A stretch of 64,000 bases of DNA, from NCBI GenBank assembly GCA_902491375.1, contig CABUHE010000001.1, forward strand, positions 124,001 through 188,000, in the 5' to 3' direction. The position numbers and the translations under genes are program-made. Of this stretch, positions 35,330 to 44,774 are shown piece after piece. The notes beneath the pieces were generated by a model. It made no database searches. It was given only the letters and a program-made list of their open reading frames with translations, and had not been told where the DNA came from. The DNA comes from an uncultured Prevotella sp. Its GTDB lineage: Bacteria; Bacteroidota; Bacteroidia; Bacteroidales; Bacteroidaceae. The first letter of the stretch is position 1. Every line of letters begins with the position of its first letter.

Positions 35330-36670
35330 TCATACTATCGGCAGGCTTATACCTTTGAGTTTCTGGTATATGTCGAGTGCGTAGACGTCGGTCATTCCGC
35401 TTATGTAGTCGATAACTGCCATTAAGCGTGTTTCCAAGTCGGGCGAGTCGATGTCGTATTGGCTGCTCACACGGCTGATAAGCTGGCGCGAGTAGAACCG
35501 CTCAGGATTGACGGCGGCCTCGGTCATTGCCTCCATCAGCGTCGCCATTATCTTATAACCGCTCAGTTCTACATCGAGTACAGGCTTGCTCTTGTATATC
35601 TTTTCTTTCGATAAAATGGTGCATTTTTTATATGCTTCGGCAAGATTTTCTTCGATATTATCGATAAGCGAGCCTTTGAACGTGCCGTTCAGAATATCCT
35701 GCTCATGGCTGATGAATGTGCTTACGCAGGCTCTTTCCAATGCGCCTATTACACAGGCACGCATATAGACCACCTTCTCGTTGCTGTCGGTTATGCCTTC
35801 ATCGCTGATTCTTTGCTGTATGTGGCGCTGCGTGTCGGCGTCAAAGAATCCCAGAAAATGCTGTGTTGTTTCCTCGTATGAGAGGATTTTCAGTTTGTGC
35901 GCGTCCTCGATGTCCATTATTTCATAGCAGATGTCGTCGGCGGCTTCCACAAGATAGACCAGCGGATGGCGCGCGTATTCCAGCGGTTGGCCCTCTTCAG
36001 ATTTGCGTATAATGCCTAATTCATCGGCTATTTTCTTGAAAATGCCGCTTTCTTCCATGAAAAATCCGAACTTGCCGTGCCCTTTTTCTGCGATTGTAGA
36101 TGCAAATGGATACTTTACTATTGATGCAAGCGTCGTGTATGTCATCACGAAACCGCCTTCACGTCTTCCCTTGAAGCGGTGAGCCAGTAGACGGAATGCG
36201 TTGGCGTTGCCTTCAAAATGAGTTACGTCAGACCAGAATCCCGGGCTTACAACCGATTTAAGGGCTGCGCCTTTGCCTTCGGTGAAGAATGTCTGGATTG
36301 CCTTTTCGCCTGAATGTCCGAACGGAGGATTGCCCATATCGTGGGCGAGGCAGGCAGTGCTTACAATCGTTCCAATCTGTGTGAACATGGTTTCAGCCAG
36401 TTCGGGACGGCTTTTCATTATTGCGTGAGCCACATCGTTGCCCAGCGACATTCCTACGCTTGCCACCTCTAAGCTGTGAGTAAGGCGGTTGTGTACGAAT
36501 ATGCTGCCCGGCAAGGGGAACACCTGAGTCTTGTTCTGCATGCGTCTGAACGGAGCGGAGAAAATCAGACGGTCGTAATCACGCTTGAATTCAGAACGGT
36601 CGTCATGGCGCAAGGTGTGCCTGTGCTCCTGGCCGAGCCTTTTATTTGATATTAGTTTTTCCCATTGCAT
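35330..36670 (-). CDS. dgt: Deoxyguanosinetriphosphate triphosphohydrolase-like HD protein
   Basis: 446 residues from the ATG at 36670; the frame extends five codons upstream only with a TTG. Dgt-type HD-domain dNTPase that hydrolyses dNTPs to deoxynucleoside and tripolyphosphate. The metal site is formed by RLTHSLEVASVG (H) and LAHDMGNPPFGHSGE (HD), with further residues in LVEAADDICYEIMD. Members of this class help control dNTP pools and can restrict phage. It diverges from dut, another dNTP-pool enzyme. Confidence 0.92.
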   Translation of the reverse strand: MQWEKLISNKRLGQEHRHTLRHDDRSEFKRDYDRLIFSAPFRRMQNKTQVFPLPGSIFVHNRLTHSLEVASVGMSLGNDVAHAIMKSRPELAETMFTQIGTIVSTACLAHDMGNPPFGHSGEKAIQTFFTEGKGAALKSVVSPGFWSDVTHFEGNANAFRLLAHRFKGRREGGFVMTYTTLASIVKYPFASTIAEKGHGKFGFFMEESGIFKKIADELGIIRKSEEGQPLEYARHPLVYLVEAADDICYEIMDIEDAHKLKILSYEETTQHFLGFFDADTQRHIQQRISDEGITDSNEKVVYMRACVIGALERACVSTFISHEQDILNGTFKGSLIDNIEENLAEAYKKCTILSKEKIYKSKPVLDVELSGYKIMATLMEAMTEAAVNPERFYSRQLISRVSSQYDIDSPDLETRLMAVIDYISGMTDVYALDIYQKLKGISLPIV

Positions 36671-36770
36671 ACTTGTTCCGGTCAATTTGTTTTCTTCGCA
36701 AAAGTAATCTAAATTTGGCTAAAAACTTTCTTTTTAAGTTTAAATAATCTGTTATGTGGATATAATTCGT

Positions 36771-36778
36771 TACTTTTG
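36771..36778 (+). promoter_or_regulatory. -7 element of the dut operon
   Basis: TACTTTTG, 28 bp upstream of the dut ATG. A convincing -33 element is not seen. Confidence 0.5.
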
Positions 36779-36805
36779 CACCTTAATAATTATATAAGAA
36801 AAAGA

Positions 36806-37243
36806 ATGATAAAAGTCAATGTCATCAACAAAGGACACCATCCTCTGCCGGCTTATGCTACGCCGCAGAGTGCCGGTATGGACCTCAGAGCAAATATAGA
36901 TGAGCCTGTAACGCTTCGCCCTATGGAGCGCAGACTTATCCCGACGGGGCTTTATATAGCACTGCCCGAAGGGTATGAGGCGCAGGTGCGTCCGCGCAGT
37001 GGTCTTGCGTTGAAACACGGAATAACCGTGCTGAACTCTCCGGGGACAATCGATGCCGATTATCGTGGTGAGATTATGGTACTGCTTGTGAACCTTTCGG
37101 CTGACGATTTTGTTGTCAATGACGGTGAACGCATAGCCCAGATGATTATCGCAAGACATGAAACGGCGGCTTTTGTAGAGGTAGAAGAGCTTGACAGAAC
37201 TGAGCGCGGAGCAGGCGGTTACGGCCATACAGGCGTTGAGTAA
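36806..37243 (+). CDS. dut: dUTP diphosphatase
   Basis: 145 residues from the ATG at 36806; the TTG-initiated extension to 36776 overlaps the promoter. Trimeric dUTPase that produces dUMP and prevents uracil incorporation into DNA. All five motifs are recognisable: SAGMDLRA, RPRSGLA, LNSPGTIDADYRGEI, ERIAQMII and the C-terminal RGAGGYGHTG. It heads a conserved Bacteroidetes gene string dut-TPR-DUF4292-EnvC. Confidence 0.97.
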   Translation: MIKVNVINKGHHPLPAYATPQSAGMDLRANIDEPVTLRPMERRLIPTGLYIALPEGYEAQVRPRSGLALKHGITVLNSPGTIDADYRGEIMVLLVNLSADDFVVNDGERIAQMIIARHETAAFVEVEELDRTERGAGGYGHTGVE

Positions 37244-37270
37244 AGAATCATTTAGTGATACGATAGGAAG

Positions 37271-39046
37271 ATGAGAAGGTTTATTCCAAATATATTGTTG
37301 TGCCTGTCGGTGGCTGCTGTTGCTGTCGGTTGTGGCGGAGCCAGAGAGACAGAAGCATCCAGCCATACGGGAACGGCTGCCGCAAAAGCGGTACCTGCTA
37401 TCAGCCACAATGACAGTCTGCGCTATAAGGTCTATTTTTATGAGGCAGTCAAGCAGCAGGTCGGGGGCAATCTTGACGCTGCGTACGACCTTTTGCGTCA
37501 CTGTATTGAGATCAATCCCAATGCGGCTGAAGCCTATTTCATGCTTTCTTCGTATGACGGAGTTCTCCGTGGAGACTCCGTTGCGCTTGCAGACGTTAAG
37601 ATTGCGGCAGAGCTTGACCCTACAAATAATTCGTATCTTGAACGTCTTGGAACTGGTTATATAAGCATTGGCGATCTGAAAAAGGCTGTTGACGCGTATG
37701 AAAAACTGGCGCACAACAGTCCGGAACGTGTTGATGTGCTTGAAATTCTGGTGCAGCTTTACGCCCAGCAAAAGGACTATAACAATATGCTTGACGTTCT
37801 CGGACGCATGGAAGCGCTTGAAGGCGCGGACGAAAACCTGACTCTTGCAAAGATGAGAGTTTACTCTTTGCAGGGCAAGAAGCATGAAGAGTTCAACGAA
37901 CTGAAATCTTTAGCTGACAAACATCCTAATGATTTGGGTTATCGTGTGATGATGGGCAACTGGCTGTTGCAGAACGGCAAGCCCGACGAAGCTTATAAAC
38001 AATATGAGGATGTGTTGCGTATTGACCCTGAGAACGTTACCGCACGGATGTCGCTGATCGACTATTTCCGCAGCTCAGGGCAGATACAGCGTGCCGACTC
38101 ATTGCAGGAGACAATGCTGATAAATCCGAAAACGCCGGTGATGAGCAAGATGACGCTGATGCGTCAGGTCGTTGCTGACAACGAGAAGAACGGAGGTGAC
38201 AGCACACAGGTGCTCTCTTTGTTCAAGAAAATACTTGAGCAGCCTCAGGAAACGTCAGATATGGCGGAACTGTATGTGGCATACATGACATTGAAACACA
38301 TGCCTCAGGATTCCATTTCTAAAGTTTTGGAGAAGATTCTGGAGATAGCTCCTGATAACTCGGCAGCCCGTCTGCAACTTATTCAGGCAACTTGGTCTAA
38401 GCAGGATTACGACGGTGTGATAAAACTTGCACGTCAGGCGATTGACTATAATCCCGATGAAATGGCGTTTTATTACTTCCTCGGCTTTGCTTACGTTATG
38501 AAAGATGAAGATGACAACGCGCTCGACGCACTTAGACGGGGTGTAACTCAGATAGACAGTCAAAGCAATCCTGACCTTGTTTCAGACTTCTACGCGCTGA
38601 TGGGTGACATCCTTCATGACAAAGGATTTGCCAAAGAAGCTTACGCCGCGTACGACAGTTGTCTGCAATGGAAAGACGACAACCTGCCATGTCTTAACAA
38701 TTACGCCTATTATCTGTCAGAAGAGAACAAACGTCTTGATGATGCAGCGCAGATGAGTTACCGCACAGTTCAGGCTGAGCCGGACAATACGACCTATCTC
38801 GACACTTATGCTTGGATTCTGTTCAGACAGAAAAAATACAGCGAGGCGATGCAGTATATCGACATGGCGATAGAGAACGACAAGGACAAAAGTGCTGTGA
38901 TAATCGAGCACGCAGGCGATATTCATGCCGTGAACGGCGACATCGAAGGCGCGCTGAAGTATTGGCGCGAGGCTCTTGAGATAGGAACAGATCACGATAC
39001 GGTTCTGAAACGTAAGATAAAACTTAAGAAATATGTTGAGGAATAG
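37271..39046 (+). CDS. TPR-repeat lipoprotein
   Basis: 591 residues. Lipoprotein signal peptide with lipobox AVAVGC (Cys about residue 21). The rest is almost entirely tetratricopeptide repeats, e.g. AYFMLSSYDGVLRGDSVAL, YISIGDLKKAVDAYEKLAH and AYVMKDEDDNALDALRRG. Probably a periplasm-facing scaffold for a multiprotein assembly. Conserved linkage with DUF4292 and EnvC-like genes suggests a role in envelope biogenesis, but this is inference. The 3' end overlaps the next gene by 14 bp. Confidence 0.9.
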   Translation: MRRFIPNILLCLSVAAVAVGCGGARETEASSHTGTAAAKAVPAISHNDSLRYKVYFYEAVKQQVGGNLDAAYDLLRHCIEINPNAAEAYFMLSSYDGVLRGDSVALADVKIAAELDPTNNSYLERLGTGYISIGDLKKAVDAYEKLAHNSPERVDVLEILVQLYAQQKDYNNMLDVLGRMEALEGADENLTLAKMRVYSLQGKKHEEFNELKSLADKHPNDLGYRVMMGNWLLQNGKPDEAYKQYEDVLRIDPENVTARMSLIDYFRSSGQIQRADSLQETMLINPKTPVMSKMTLMRQVVADNEKNGGDSTQVLSLFKKILEQPQETSDMAELYVAYMTLKHMPQDSISKVLEKILEIAPDNSAARLQLIQATWSKQDYDGVIKLARQAIDYNPDEMAFYYFLGFAYVMKDEDDNALDALRRGVTQIDSQSNPDLVSDFYALMGDILHDKGFAKEAYAAYDSCLQWKDDNLPCLNNYAYYLSEENKRLDDAAQMSYRTVQAEPDNTTYLDTYAWILFRQKKYSEAMQYIDMAIENDKDKSAVIIEHAGDIHAVNGDIEGALKYWREALEIGTDHDTVLKRKIKLKKYVEE

Positions 39047-39929
39047 AAACTGTTGGTTTTGTAATTTGGTGTTTTTTGCGGCATCATTGGCTGTCGTTTC
39101 GTGTGGCACAAAGAAGGCAGCTCTTGACGGCGGAAAGACTTCTGGCAGCATAATAGCCAAACACAGCGGTGACGTTGATGATTCTGAAGACTTTGTGCGA
39201 AAGGTTTATGCGAACCAGATTGGCGCAAAGGCCATATCATCAAAAATCAAGTTTACGCTCACGCAAGGACAGAAAGACATCTCGGTGTCAGGCTCTCTGA
39301 AGATGAAGAAAGACGAGGTGATACGTATCCAGCTTACTGCGTTCGGACTGATGGAGGTCGGCCGTCTTGAATTCACTAGGGACTACGTTCTTGTAATGGA
39401 CCGTATGAACAAGCAGTACATCAAGGTTAAGTATGCGGATGTGAGCTTCCTGCGCAACAACGGACTTGACTTTTACGCTGTGCAGGCTCTGTTCTGGAAC
39501 CGTCTGTTCATCCCCGGTAAGCAGAGTGTGGACACTTCGTCGCTCAAACAGTTCACTGTGAACGGCAATGCGGCGTCTGCATACAACACGGTATCACTGA
39601 AACACGGTGAAATGGACTATTTATGGAGCGCAGACAAGACGAACGGACTGATTAGTTCGGTAAACATGACGTATGTCGGAAAAGCAGCCGGCAGGACATC
39701 AGTAAAATGCTCTTATGGTTCGTTTAAGTCATTCCTGACAAAGAAATTCCCGACAGACATAACTCTGACAGTACAGAGTGCCGACATCAAAAAGGCCGGC
39801 AACGTGTCTGTAAACATAGCATTAGACAAGCTCGATACCGACAGCGACTGGGACACTTACACCACGGTGTCGGGTAAATATAAACAAGTAAGTGTGGAAG
39901 ATGTAATCAACAGACTTCTGAAACTGTAA
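39033..39929 (+). CDS. DUF4292 lipoprotein
   Basis: 298 residues. Lipoprotein signal peptide ending SLAVVSCGTK (Cys about residue 24). DUF4292 family, with a LolA/LolB-like beta half-barrel suggested by repeated amphipathic strands (IRIQLTAFGLMEVGRLEFTR). The start overlaps the end of the TPR gene by 14 bp, and the stop is directly adjacent to the EnvC-like ATG, so the three genes should be translated as one unit. The function is not established; lipoprotein or lipid handling is an inference from the fold. Confidence 0.85.
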   Translation: MLRNRNCWFCNLVFFAASLAVVSCGTKKAALDGGKTSGSIIAKHSGDVDDSEDFVRKVYANQIGAKAISSKIKFTLTQGQKDISVSGSLKMKKDEVIRIQLTAFGLMEVGRLEFTRDYVLVMDRMNKQYIKVKYADVSFLRNNGLDFYAVQALFWNRLFIPGKQSVDTSSLKQFTVNGNAASAYNTVSLKHGEMDYLWSADKTNGLISSVNMTYVGKAAGRTSVKCSYGSFKSFLTKKFPTDITLTVQSADIKKAGNVSVNIALDKLDTDSDWDTYTTVSGKYKQVSVEDVINRLLKL

Positions 39930-41510
39930 ATGAAAAAACTCCTAATATTGCTACTGGCGTCAGCGATGGCCTTCCCGGCTCTTTCCCAAACAAGGAAACA
40001 GAGCACTAAAAAGAAGGCTAAGACCACACGTGTGACTAAAAAACGCACGACGTCGAAGAAAAAGAACACTGCCAATTATTCAAACAACTCAATCAAAGGT
40101 CTGCGAAACGAGCGTGCCGGAGTGCAGCGCAAGATAAAGCAGCAGGAACGGTTACTCAAAGCGAACAAGGCCGATGTAAAGAAGAGGCTTGGCAATCTGA
40201 TGGTGCTTAACTCTGAGATTGACAAGCATCAGAGGACTATCGACACCATACAGAGCGAGATAACACACATTGACGGCAATATAAGCATGCTGCGTAACCA
40301 GCTCTCAACGCTGGAAAAACAGCTCGAAGAACGCAAAGCGAAGTATATAAAGTCGATGCGTTACTTGGCTTCACGACGCACGGTGCAGGACAAACTGATG
40401 TTCATATTCAGTGCAAAGAACTTTGCACAGATGTACCGCCGTATGCGTTTCGTCCGCGAATATGCCGCATTTCAACGGTCGCAGGGTGAAATGGTTAAGG
40501 CAAAGCAGCTTCAGATTGAAGCCAAGCGAAATGAGCTTCAGCGTGTGCGCGGCCATAAGAACGTGCTGCTGAGTAAGGGCAAGCAGGAGCACGCGGCACT
40601 GCAAGGCAAGCAGGAAGAACAGAAGAAAATGGTAAGTACGCTGCAACGTCAGCAGAAAACGATAGAAAGCGTAATAGCAGAGCAACGTAAGAAAAATGCC
40701 GAACTCAACGCTAAAATCGACCGTCTGGTAGCCGAAGAACTTGCCAGAGCAAAGGCAAGAGCCGAGGCTGAGGCGAAGCGTAAGGCTGCCGCTGCCGCCG
40801 AGGCAAAGCGTAAGGCTGAAGAGCTGAAACGTAAACAGGCTGAGGCTGCTGCCCGTGAGGCTGAAAACCAGCGGCGTATCGAGGCTGCTAAGGAGCGTGA
40901 GCGTAAACTGGCGGAGCAGGCACGCGAGGCAGCCAAGAAAGGTGAAGCTGAACAGGCTGCCGCTCAGCGAGAGGCTGATGCGGCCAAGGCTGACCGTATA
41001 GCGGCTGAGCGTAAGGCTTCAGTAGATAAGGAACGTAACAAGAAAGAAATAGCAAAAGCCAAGCGTAGCGCAGCTGCGGCTACTACACTCGATACTCAGG
41101 ACAGAAAACTGAACGGCAGTTTTGAGCGCAACCGTGGACGTCTGCCTATGCCTGTGGCAGGCTCTTGCAAGATAATAACCCACTTCGGTCAGTACAATGT
41201 GCCGGGCTTGAGCAACGTAAGGCTCAACAGCAACGGTATAAACATACTCGGACAGCCAGGTGCGGCAGTACGTTCTGTGTTCGACGGAGAGGTGAGCGCG
41301 GTGAGCAATCTTGGCGGAACGATGGTTGTAATGGTACGCCACGGTAGCTATATCTCCGTCTACTGCAATCTCGGTTCAGTCAGTGTGCACAAGGGACAGA
41401 AGGTAAGTACTGGACAGAGACTCGGCTCAGTAGGCTCTGACAACACAATACAGTTCCAGCTGAGGAACATGAAGTCGGCGCTTAATCCTGAAAGATGGAT
41501 AGGAAGATAA
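39930..41510 (+). CDS. EnvC-like murein hydrolase activator with degenerate LytM domain
   Basis: 526 residues. Signal peptide (1-19, LLILLLASAMAFPALS). A Lys/Thr-rich linker is followed by long coiled coils (about 50-250 and an Ala/Lys/Glu-rich region 250-370, AEAKRKAAAAAEAKRKAEEL) and a C-terminal M23/LytM domain (about 395-526). The Zn ligands are replaced: NSNGINI for HxxGxD, YCNLGSV for the HL site, IQFQLRN for the HxH motif. It should thus activate amidases rather than cut peptidoglycan, as E. coli EnvC does at the septum. The amidase partner is not in this window. Confidence 0.9.
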   Translation: MKKLLILLLASAMAFPALSQTRKQSTKKKAKTTRVTKKRTTSKKKNTANYSNNSIKGLRNERAGVQRKIKQQERLLKANKADVKKRLGNLMVLNSEIDKHQRTIDTIQSEITHIDGNISMLRNQLSTLEKQLEERKAKYIKSMRYLASRRTVQDKLMFIFSAKNFAQMYRRMRFVREYAAFQRSQGEMVKAKQLQIEAKRNELQRVRGHKNVLLSKGKQEHAALQGKQEEQKKMVSTLQRQQKTIESVIAEQRKKNAELNAKIDRLVAEELARAKARAEAEAKRKAAAAAEAKRKAEELKRKQAEAAAREAENQRRIEAAKERERKLAEQAREAAKKGEAEQAAAQREADAAKADRIAAERKASVDKERNKKEIAKAKRSAAAATTLDTQDRKLNGSFERNRGRLPMPVAGSCKIITHFGQYNVPGLSNVRLNSNGINILGQPGAAVRSVFDGEVSAVSNLGGTMVVMVRHGSYISVYCNLGSVSVHKGQKVSTGQRLGSVGSDNTIQFQLRNMKSALNPERWIGR

Positions 41511-41606
41511 GTAGCGTAGAATGACATATTGTAATCGAAACGCATTGAATAGCGGTCATAATGATATTCAATGTTTTGGTGTTTCAGATTGATTTAGATA
41601 TAAGTC

Positions 41607-41640
41607 TGAGGGCGGATACGTAAGCGTGTCCGCCCTTATT
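41607..41640 (+). terminator. Terminator of the dut-envC operon
   Basis: GGGCGGATACG / CGTGTCCGCCC, 11-bp stem with one G-T pair, tetraloop TAAG, then TTATT. It lies about 100 bp after the envC-like stop. Confidence 0.78.
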
Positions 41641-41676
41641 CGTATCTGCCGGTTAAACGGTGTCGTATCAGCTGCA

Positions 41677-41720
41677 TTGTAAAAGACCATGTATTACCAT
41701 GCGAAAGAGTACCTTTTACA
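41677..41720. repeat. Palindrome array D, two 22-bp units
   Basis: Two units with centres at 41685 and 41707, 22 bp apart: TGTAAAAGACCATGTATTAC and GCGAAAGAGTACCTTTTAC. No third or fourth unit is visible in phase on either side, so it is a half-size member of the family. Confidence 0.68.
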
Positions 41721-42125
41721 ACATCTCTGATTATCAGTAAGTTATATGCTGATGCTTAAACTTGTAAATTATGTTTAAGTAAGAGCCGTATATGACTGCT
41801 GCCTGCGAACTTAAAGACAGCATTTTTATATTACTGAAAGCAGTCAGTCAGACCGTGTTGCTGATGTTCCCGACTAAGTAATTAATACTGATGGCTGTGC
41901 CGGCAGCTTTTTATGAGAAGCTGAATAGAGAACCTGCATGAATTGAAAGATTCTTACATTTGACAAAATGTCGCAATGATAATACTTTGTCTTGTCAGTT
42001 TGTAAATATTAAATATCCAAAGACGGCGGATATGTCGGATTGTAGTTCCGGTAATGCTTACATGTCGTGCTTTAGGCGCGCGTTATGTTTATTTTATAAT
42101 TAAGCCGGAAAAATATCATTCAAAA

Positions 42126-42157
42126 TTGCAGTAAAAGAAAAAATTTGATTACTTTTG
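42126..42157 (+). promoter_or_regulatory. Probable promoter of the murG-ftsZ operon
   Basis: TTG at 42126-42128, a 21-bp spacer, then TACTTTTG at 42150-42157, 24 bp before the murG ATG. This operon would therefore have its own promoter, independent of the mraZ operon. Confidence 0.6.
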
Positions 42158-42181
42158 CCGAATAATAAGGTACGAGGTTTT

Positions 42182-43303
42182 ATGGACGATAAACTGAAGA
42201 TAATCATCAGCGGAGGCGGCACAGGCGGGCACATATTCCCGGCTGTGTCGATAGCTAATGCCATTCGCGCTAAGCATCCCGACGCAGAGATACTGTTTGT
42301 AGGCGCCTTAGGACGCATGGAGATGCAACGTGTACCGGCTGCCGGTTATGAAATCGTAGGTCTGCCGATATGCGGATTCGACCGTAAGAACATGTTGAAG
42401 AACATTTCCGTGCTCTTCAAGATATGGAAAAGCCAACGCATGGCCAAGAGTATAATACGCAAATTCAAGCCGATGGCAGCTGTCGGTGTAGGCGGATATG
42501 CCAGCGGCCCTACGTTGAACGAGTGTGCCAAGCACGGCATACCCTGTCTGATACAGGAGCAAAACTCGTATGCAGGCGTAACAAACAAGATACTCGCCAA
42601 GAAAGTTGACCGTATCTGCGTGGCTTACGATGGAATGGAGAGATTCTTCCCTGCTGATAAGATTGTCAAGACAGGTAACCCTGTGCGTCAGGCTCTGCTT
42701 GAGAACAAGATGACACGTGCCGAGGCTCTGCGTACATTCGGGCTCGACGAGAACAAAAAGACCGTACTCATCGTAGGCGGAAGTCTCGGAGCAAGGACAA
42801 TGAACGAGAGCGTACTGCGCCATCTTGACGACATTAAGGCGTCAGGAGTGCAGTTTATCTGGCAGACAGGAAAATACTATAACGCCTCTATCAACGAACA
42901 GCTGAAAGGCCGTACAGACCTGCCGATGCTCAAGGTGATGGACTTCATCAGCGACATGGGTGCAGCTTACAAGGCTGCCGACCTCGTGATAAGCCGCGCC
43001 GGAGCAAGCAGTATCTCGGAGTTCTGCCTGATAGGCAAGCCGGTTATTCTGGTGCCGTCGCCCAATGTGGCTGAAGACCATCAGACGAAGAACGCCATGG
43101 CTCTTGTAAACAAGGACGCCGCGCTCTACGTGAAAGACGCCGAAGCTCCTGATAAGGTGATAGCCTTGGCGATAAAGACAGTAAACGATGACGAACAGCT
43201 GAGCAAGCTCGCCGCCAACATAAAGAAACTTGGACTTCCTGATTCGGCCGACGTTATAGCCGATGAGGTGATAAAACTTGCCAGAGAAAGGGCAAAGAAG
43301 TAA
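42182..43303 (+). CDS. murG: UDP-N-acetylglucosamine transferase MurG
   Basis: 373 residues from the ATG at 42182; a TTG-start extension begins inside the promoter. GT28 glycosyltransferase that converts lipid I to lipid II on the inner face of the membrane. N-terminal glycine-rich loop GGGTGGH at 11-17, a second loop VGVGGYASGP, and the UDP-GlcNAc site RAGASSISEF. It is first in the second dcw half, in the opposite orientation to ftsW. Confidence 0.96.
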   Translation: MDDKLKIIISGGGTGGHIFPAVSIANAIRAKHPDAEILFVGALGRMEMQRVPAAGYEIVGLPICGFDRKNMLKNISVLFKIWKSQRMAKSIIRKFKPMAAVGVGGYASGPTLNECAKHGIPCLIQEQNSYAGVTNKILAKKVDRICVAYDGMERFFPADKIVKTGNPVRQALLENKMTRAEALRTFGLDENKKTVLIVGGSLGARTMNESVLRHLDDIKASGVQFIWQTGKYYNASINEQLKGRTDLPMLKVMDFISDMGAAYKAADLVISRAGASSISEFCLIGKPVILVPSPNVAEDHQTKNAMALVNKDAALYVKDAEAPDKVIALAIKTVNDDEQLSKLAANIKKLGLPDSADVIADEVIKLARERAKK

Positions 43304-43388
43304 GACGGCACGGCGAGAGCCGGCGGCCGGGCTGACATAAGAAAACAGCACGGACACGCAAGCCCTCTTAACTATTTTAAGAAAGACA

Positions 43389-44774
43389 ATGGAACTAAAA
43401 GACATAAAATCCGTATATTTCGTAGGAGCGGGTGGCATAGGCATGAGCGCCATAGCCCGCTACTTCCTTCATAGGGGCGTGGTTGTCGCAGGTTATGACA
43501 AGACTCCCTCAGCCCTGACAGAACAACTGGAGCGCGAAGGCATGCTGATACATTATGACGAAAATGTAGACGAGGTGCCCCACGCATGCCGCAACCGCGA
43601 GTCGACACTCGTGATATACACGCCGGCAATACCTGCCGACCATAAGGAACTGGTACATTTCAGGGAAAATGGATTCGACGTGGAGAAAAGAGCACAGGTG
43701 CTCGGTATGCTTACACGCAGCCACAAGGGACTCTGTGTGGCTGGCACACACGGCAAGACTACAACGTCGTCAATGTGTGCGCACATACTCCACCAGAGCC
43801 ATGTTGACTGCAACGCATTCCTGGGTGGTATAACGAAGAACTATTCTTCAAACTATATCCTCAGCAAGGATAGCGACTATGTGGTTATCGAGGCCGACGA
43901 GTTTGACCGCTCGTTTCACTGGCTGCGCCCGTGGATGAGTGTTATAACAGCAACTGACCCTGACCATCTGGACATCTACGGCACTAAGGAAGCTTATCTG
44001 GAGAGCTTCGCCAAATACACAGAGCTGATACAGCCGGGCGGCGCGCTCATCATACACAAGAATCTCGAGATGCGCCCGCGTCTTCAGGAAGGCGTGCGTA
44101 TGTATGAATACAGCCGTGACGAAGGCGACTTCCATGCCGAGAACATAGTAATCGACAACGGAGAGATAACCTTCGACTTCATCTCGCCGATAGAGAATGT
44201 GCCCGGAGTTCACCTCGGACAGCCTGTGCCTATAAACATAGAGAACGGCGTGGCCGCAATGGCTATGGCTCAGCTCAACGGCTGTACAGCTGAAGAACTG
44301 AAATACGGAATGAGGACATTCCGCGGTGTTGACCGCCGTTTCGACTTCAAGATAAAGACTGACAAGCTCGTGTTCCTAAGCGACTATGCGCACCATCCTA
44401 AGGAGATACGCCAGAGTGCGATGAGCATACGTGAGTTGTATAAGGACAAGAAGATAACGGCTATATTCCAGCCGCACCTTTACACACGTACGCGCGACTT
44501 CTATAAGGATTTCGCTGAAAGCCTTAGCATGCTCGACGATGTCGTACTTTGTGATATTTATCCGGCACGTGAGGAATCTATCCCCGGCGTAACGTCGAAG
44601 CTGATTTATGACAATCTGGCTCCAGGCGTTAGTAAGACGATGATTCACAAGGAAGATGTTCTCGATTATGTCAGGACTCACGATTTCGAGGTGCTTATTG
44701 TTTTAGGTGCCGGAGATCTTGACAACTATGTGCCGGAGATAGAAAAAATACTTCTGAAGAAGGCAGGTAAATGA
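43389..44774 (+). CDS. murC: UDP-N-acetylmuramate--L-alanine ligase MurC
   Basis: 461 residues. Ligates L-Ala to UDP-MurNAc. Rossmann motif GAGGIGMS at 13-20 and P-loop GTHGKTTT at 119-126, followed by EADEFDRSFHWL. It is 85 bp after murG and overlaps ftsQ by 4 bp (ATGA), indicating coupled translation. Confidence 0.96.
   Translation: MELKDIKSVYFVGAGGIGMSAIARYFLHRGVVVAGYDKTPSALTEQLEREGMLIHYDENVDEVPHACRNRESTLVIYTPAIPADHKELVHFRENGFDVEKRAQVLGMLTRSHKGLCVAGTHGKTTTSSMCAHILHQSHVDCNAFLGGITKNYSSNYILSKDSDYVVIEADEFDRSFHWLRPWMSVITATDPDHLDIYGTKEAYLESFAKYTELIQPGGALIIHKNLEMRPRLQEGVRMYEYSRDEGDFHAENIVIDNGEITFDFISPIENVPGVHLGQPVPINIENGVAAMAMAQLNGCTAEELKYGMRTFRGVDRRFDFKIKTDKLVFLSDYAHHPKEIRQSAMSIRELYKDKKITAIFQPHLYTRTRDFYKDFAESLSMLDDVVLCDIYPAREESIPGVTSKLIYDNLAPGVSKTMIHKEDVLDYVRTHDFEVLIVLGAGDLDNYVPEIEKILLKKAGK

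Larger units (their letters stand above)
41511..42181. other. Intergenic region between envC-like gene and murG
   Basis: 671 bp with a terminator at the left, the two-unit array D near 41.7 kb, and the murG promoter at the right. The middle has no recognisable gene or repeat. Confidence 0.6.

Noticed and set aside
36776..36805. N-terminal extension of dut to a TTG at 36776
   Set aside because: It starts inside the -7 promoter element; the ATG at 36806 fits the family N terminus.
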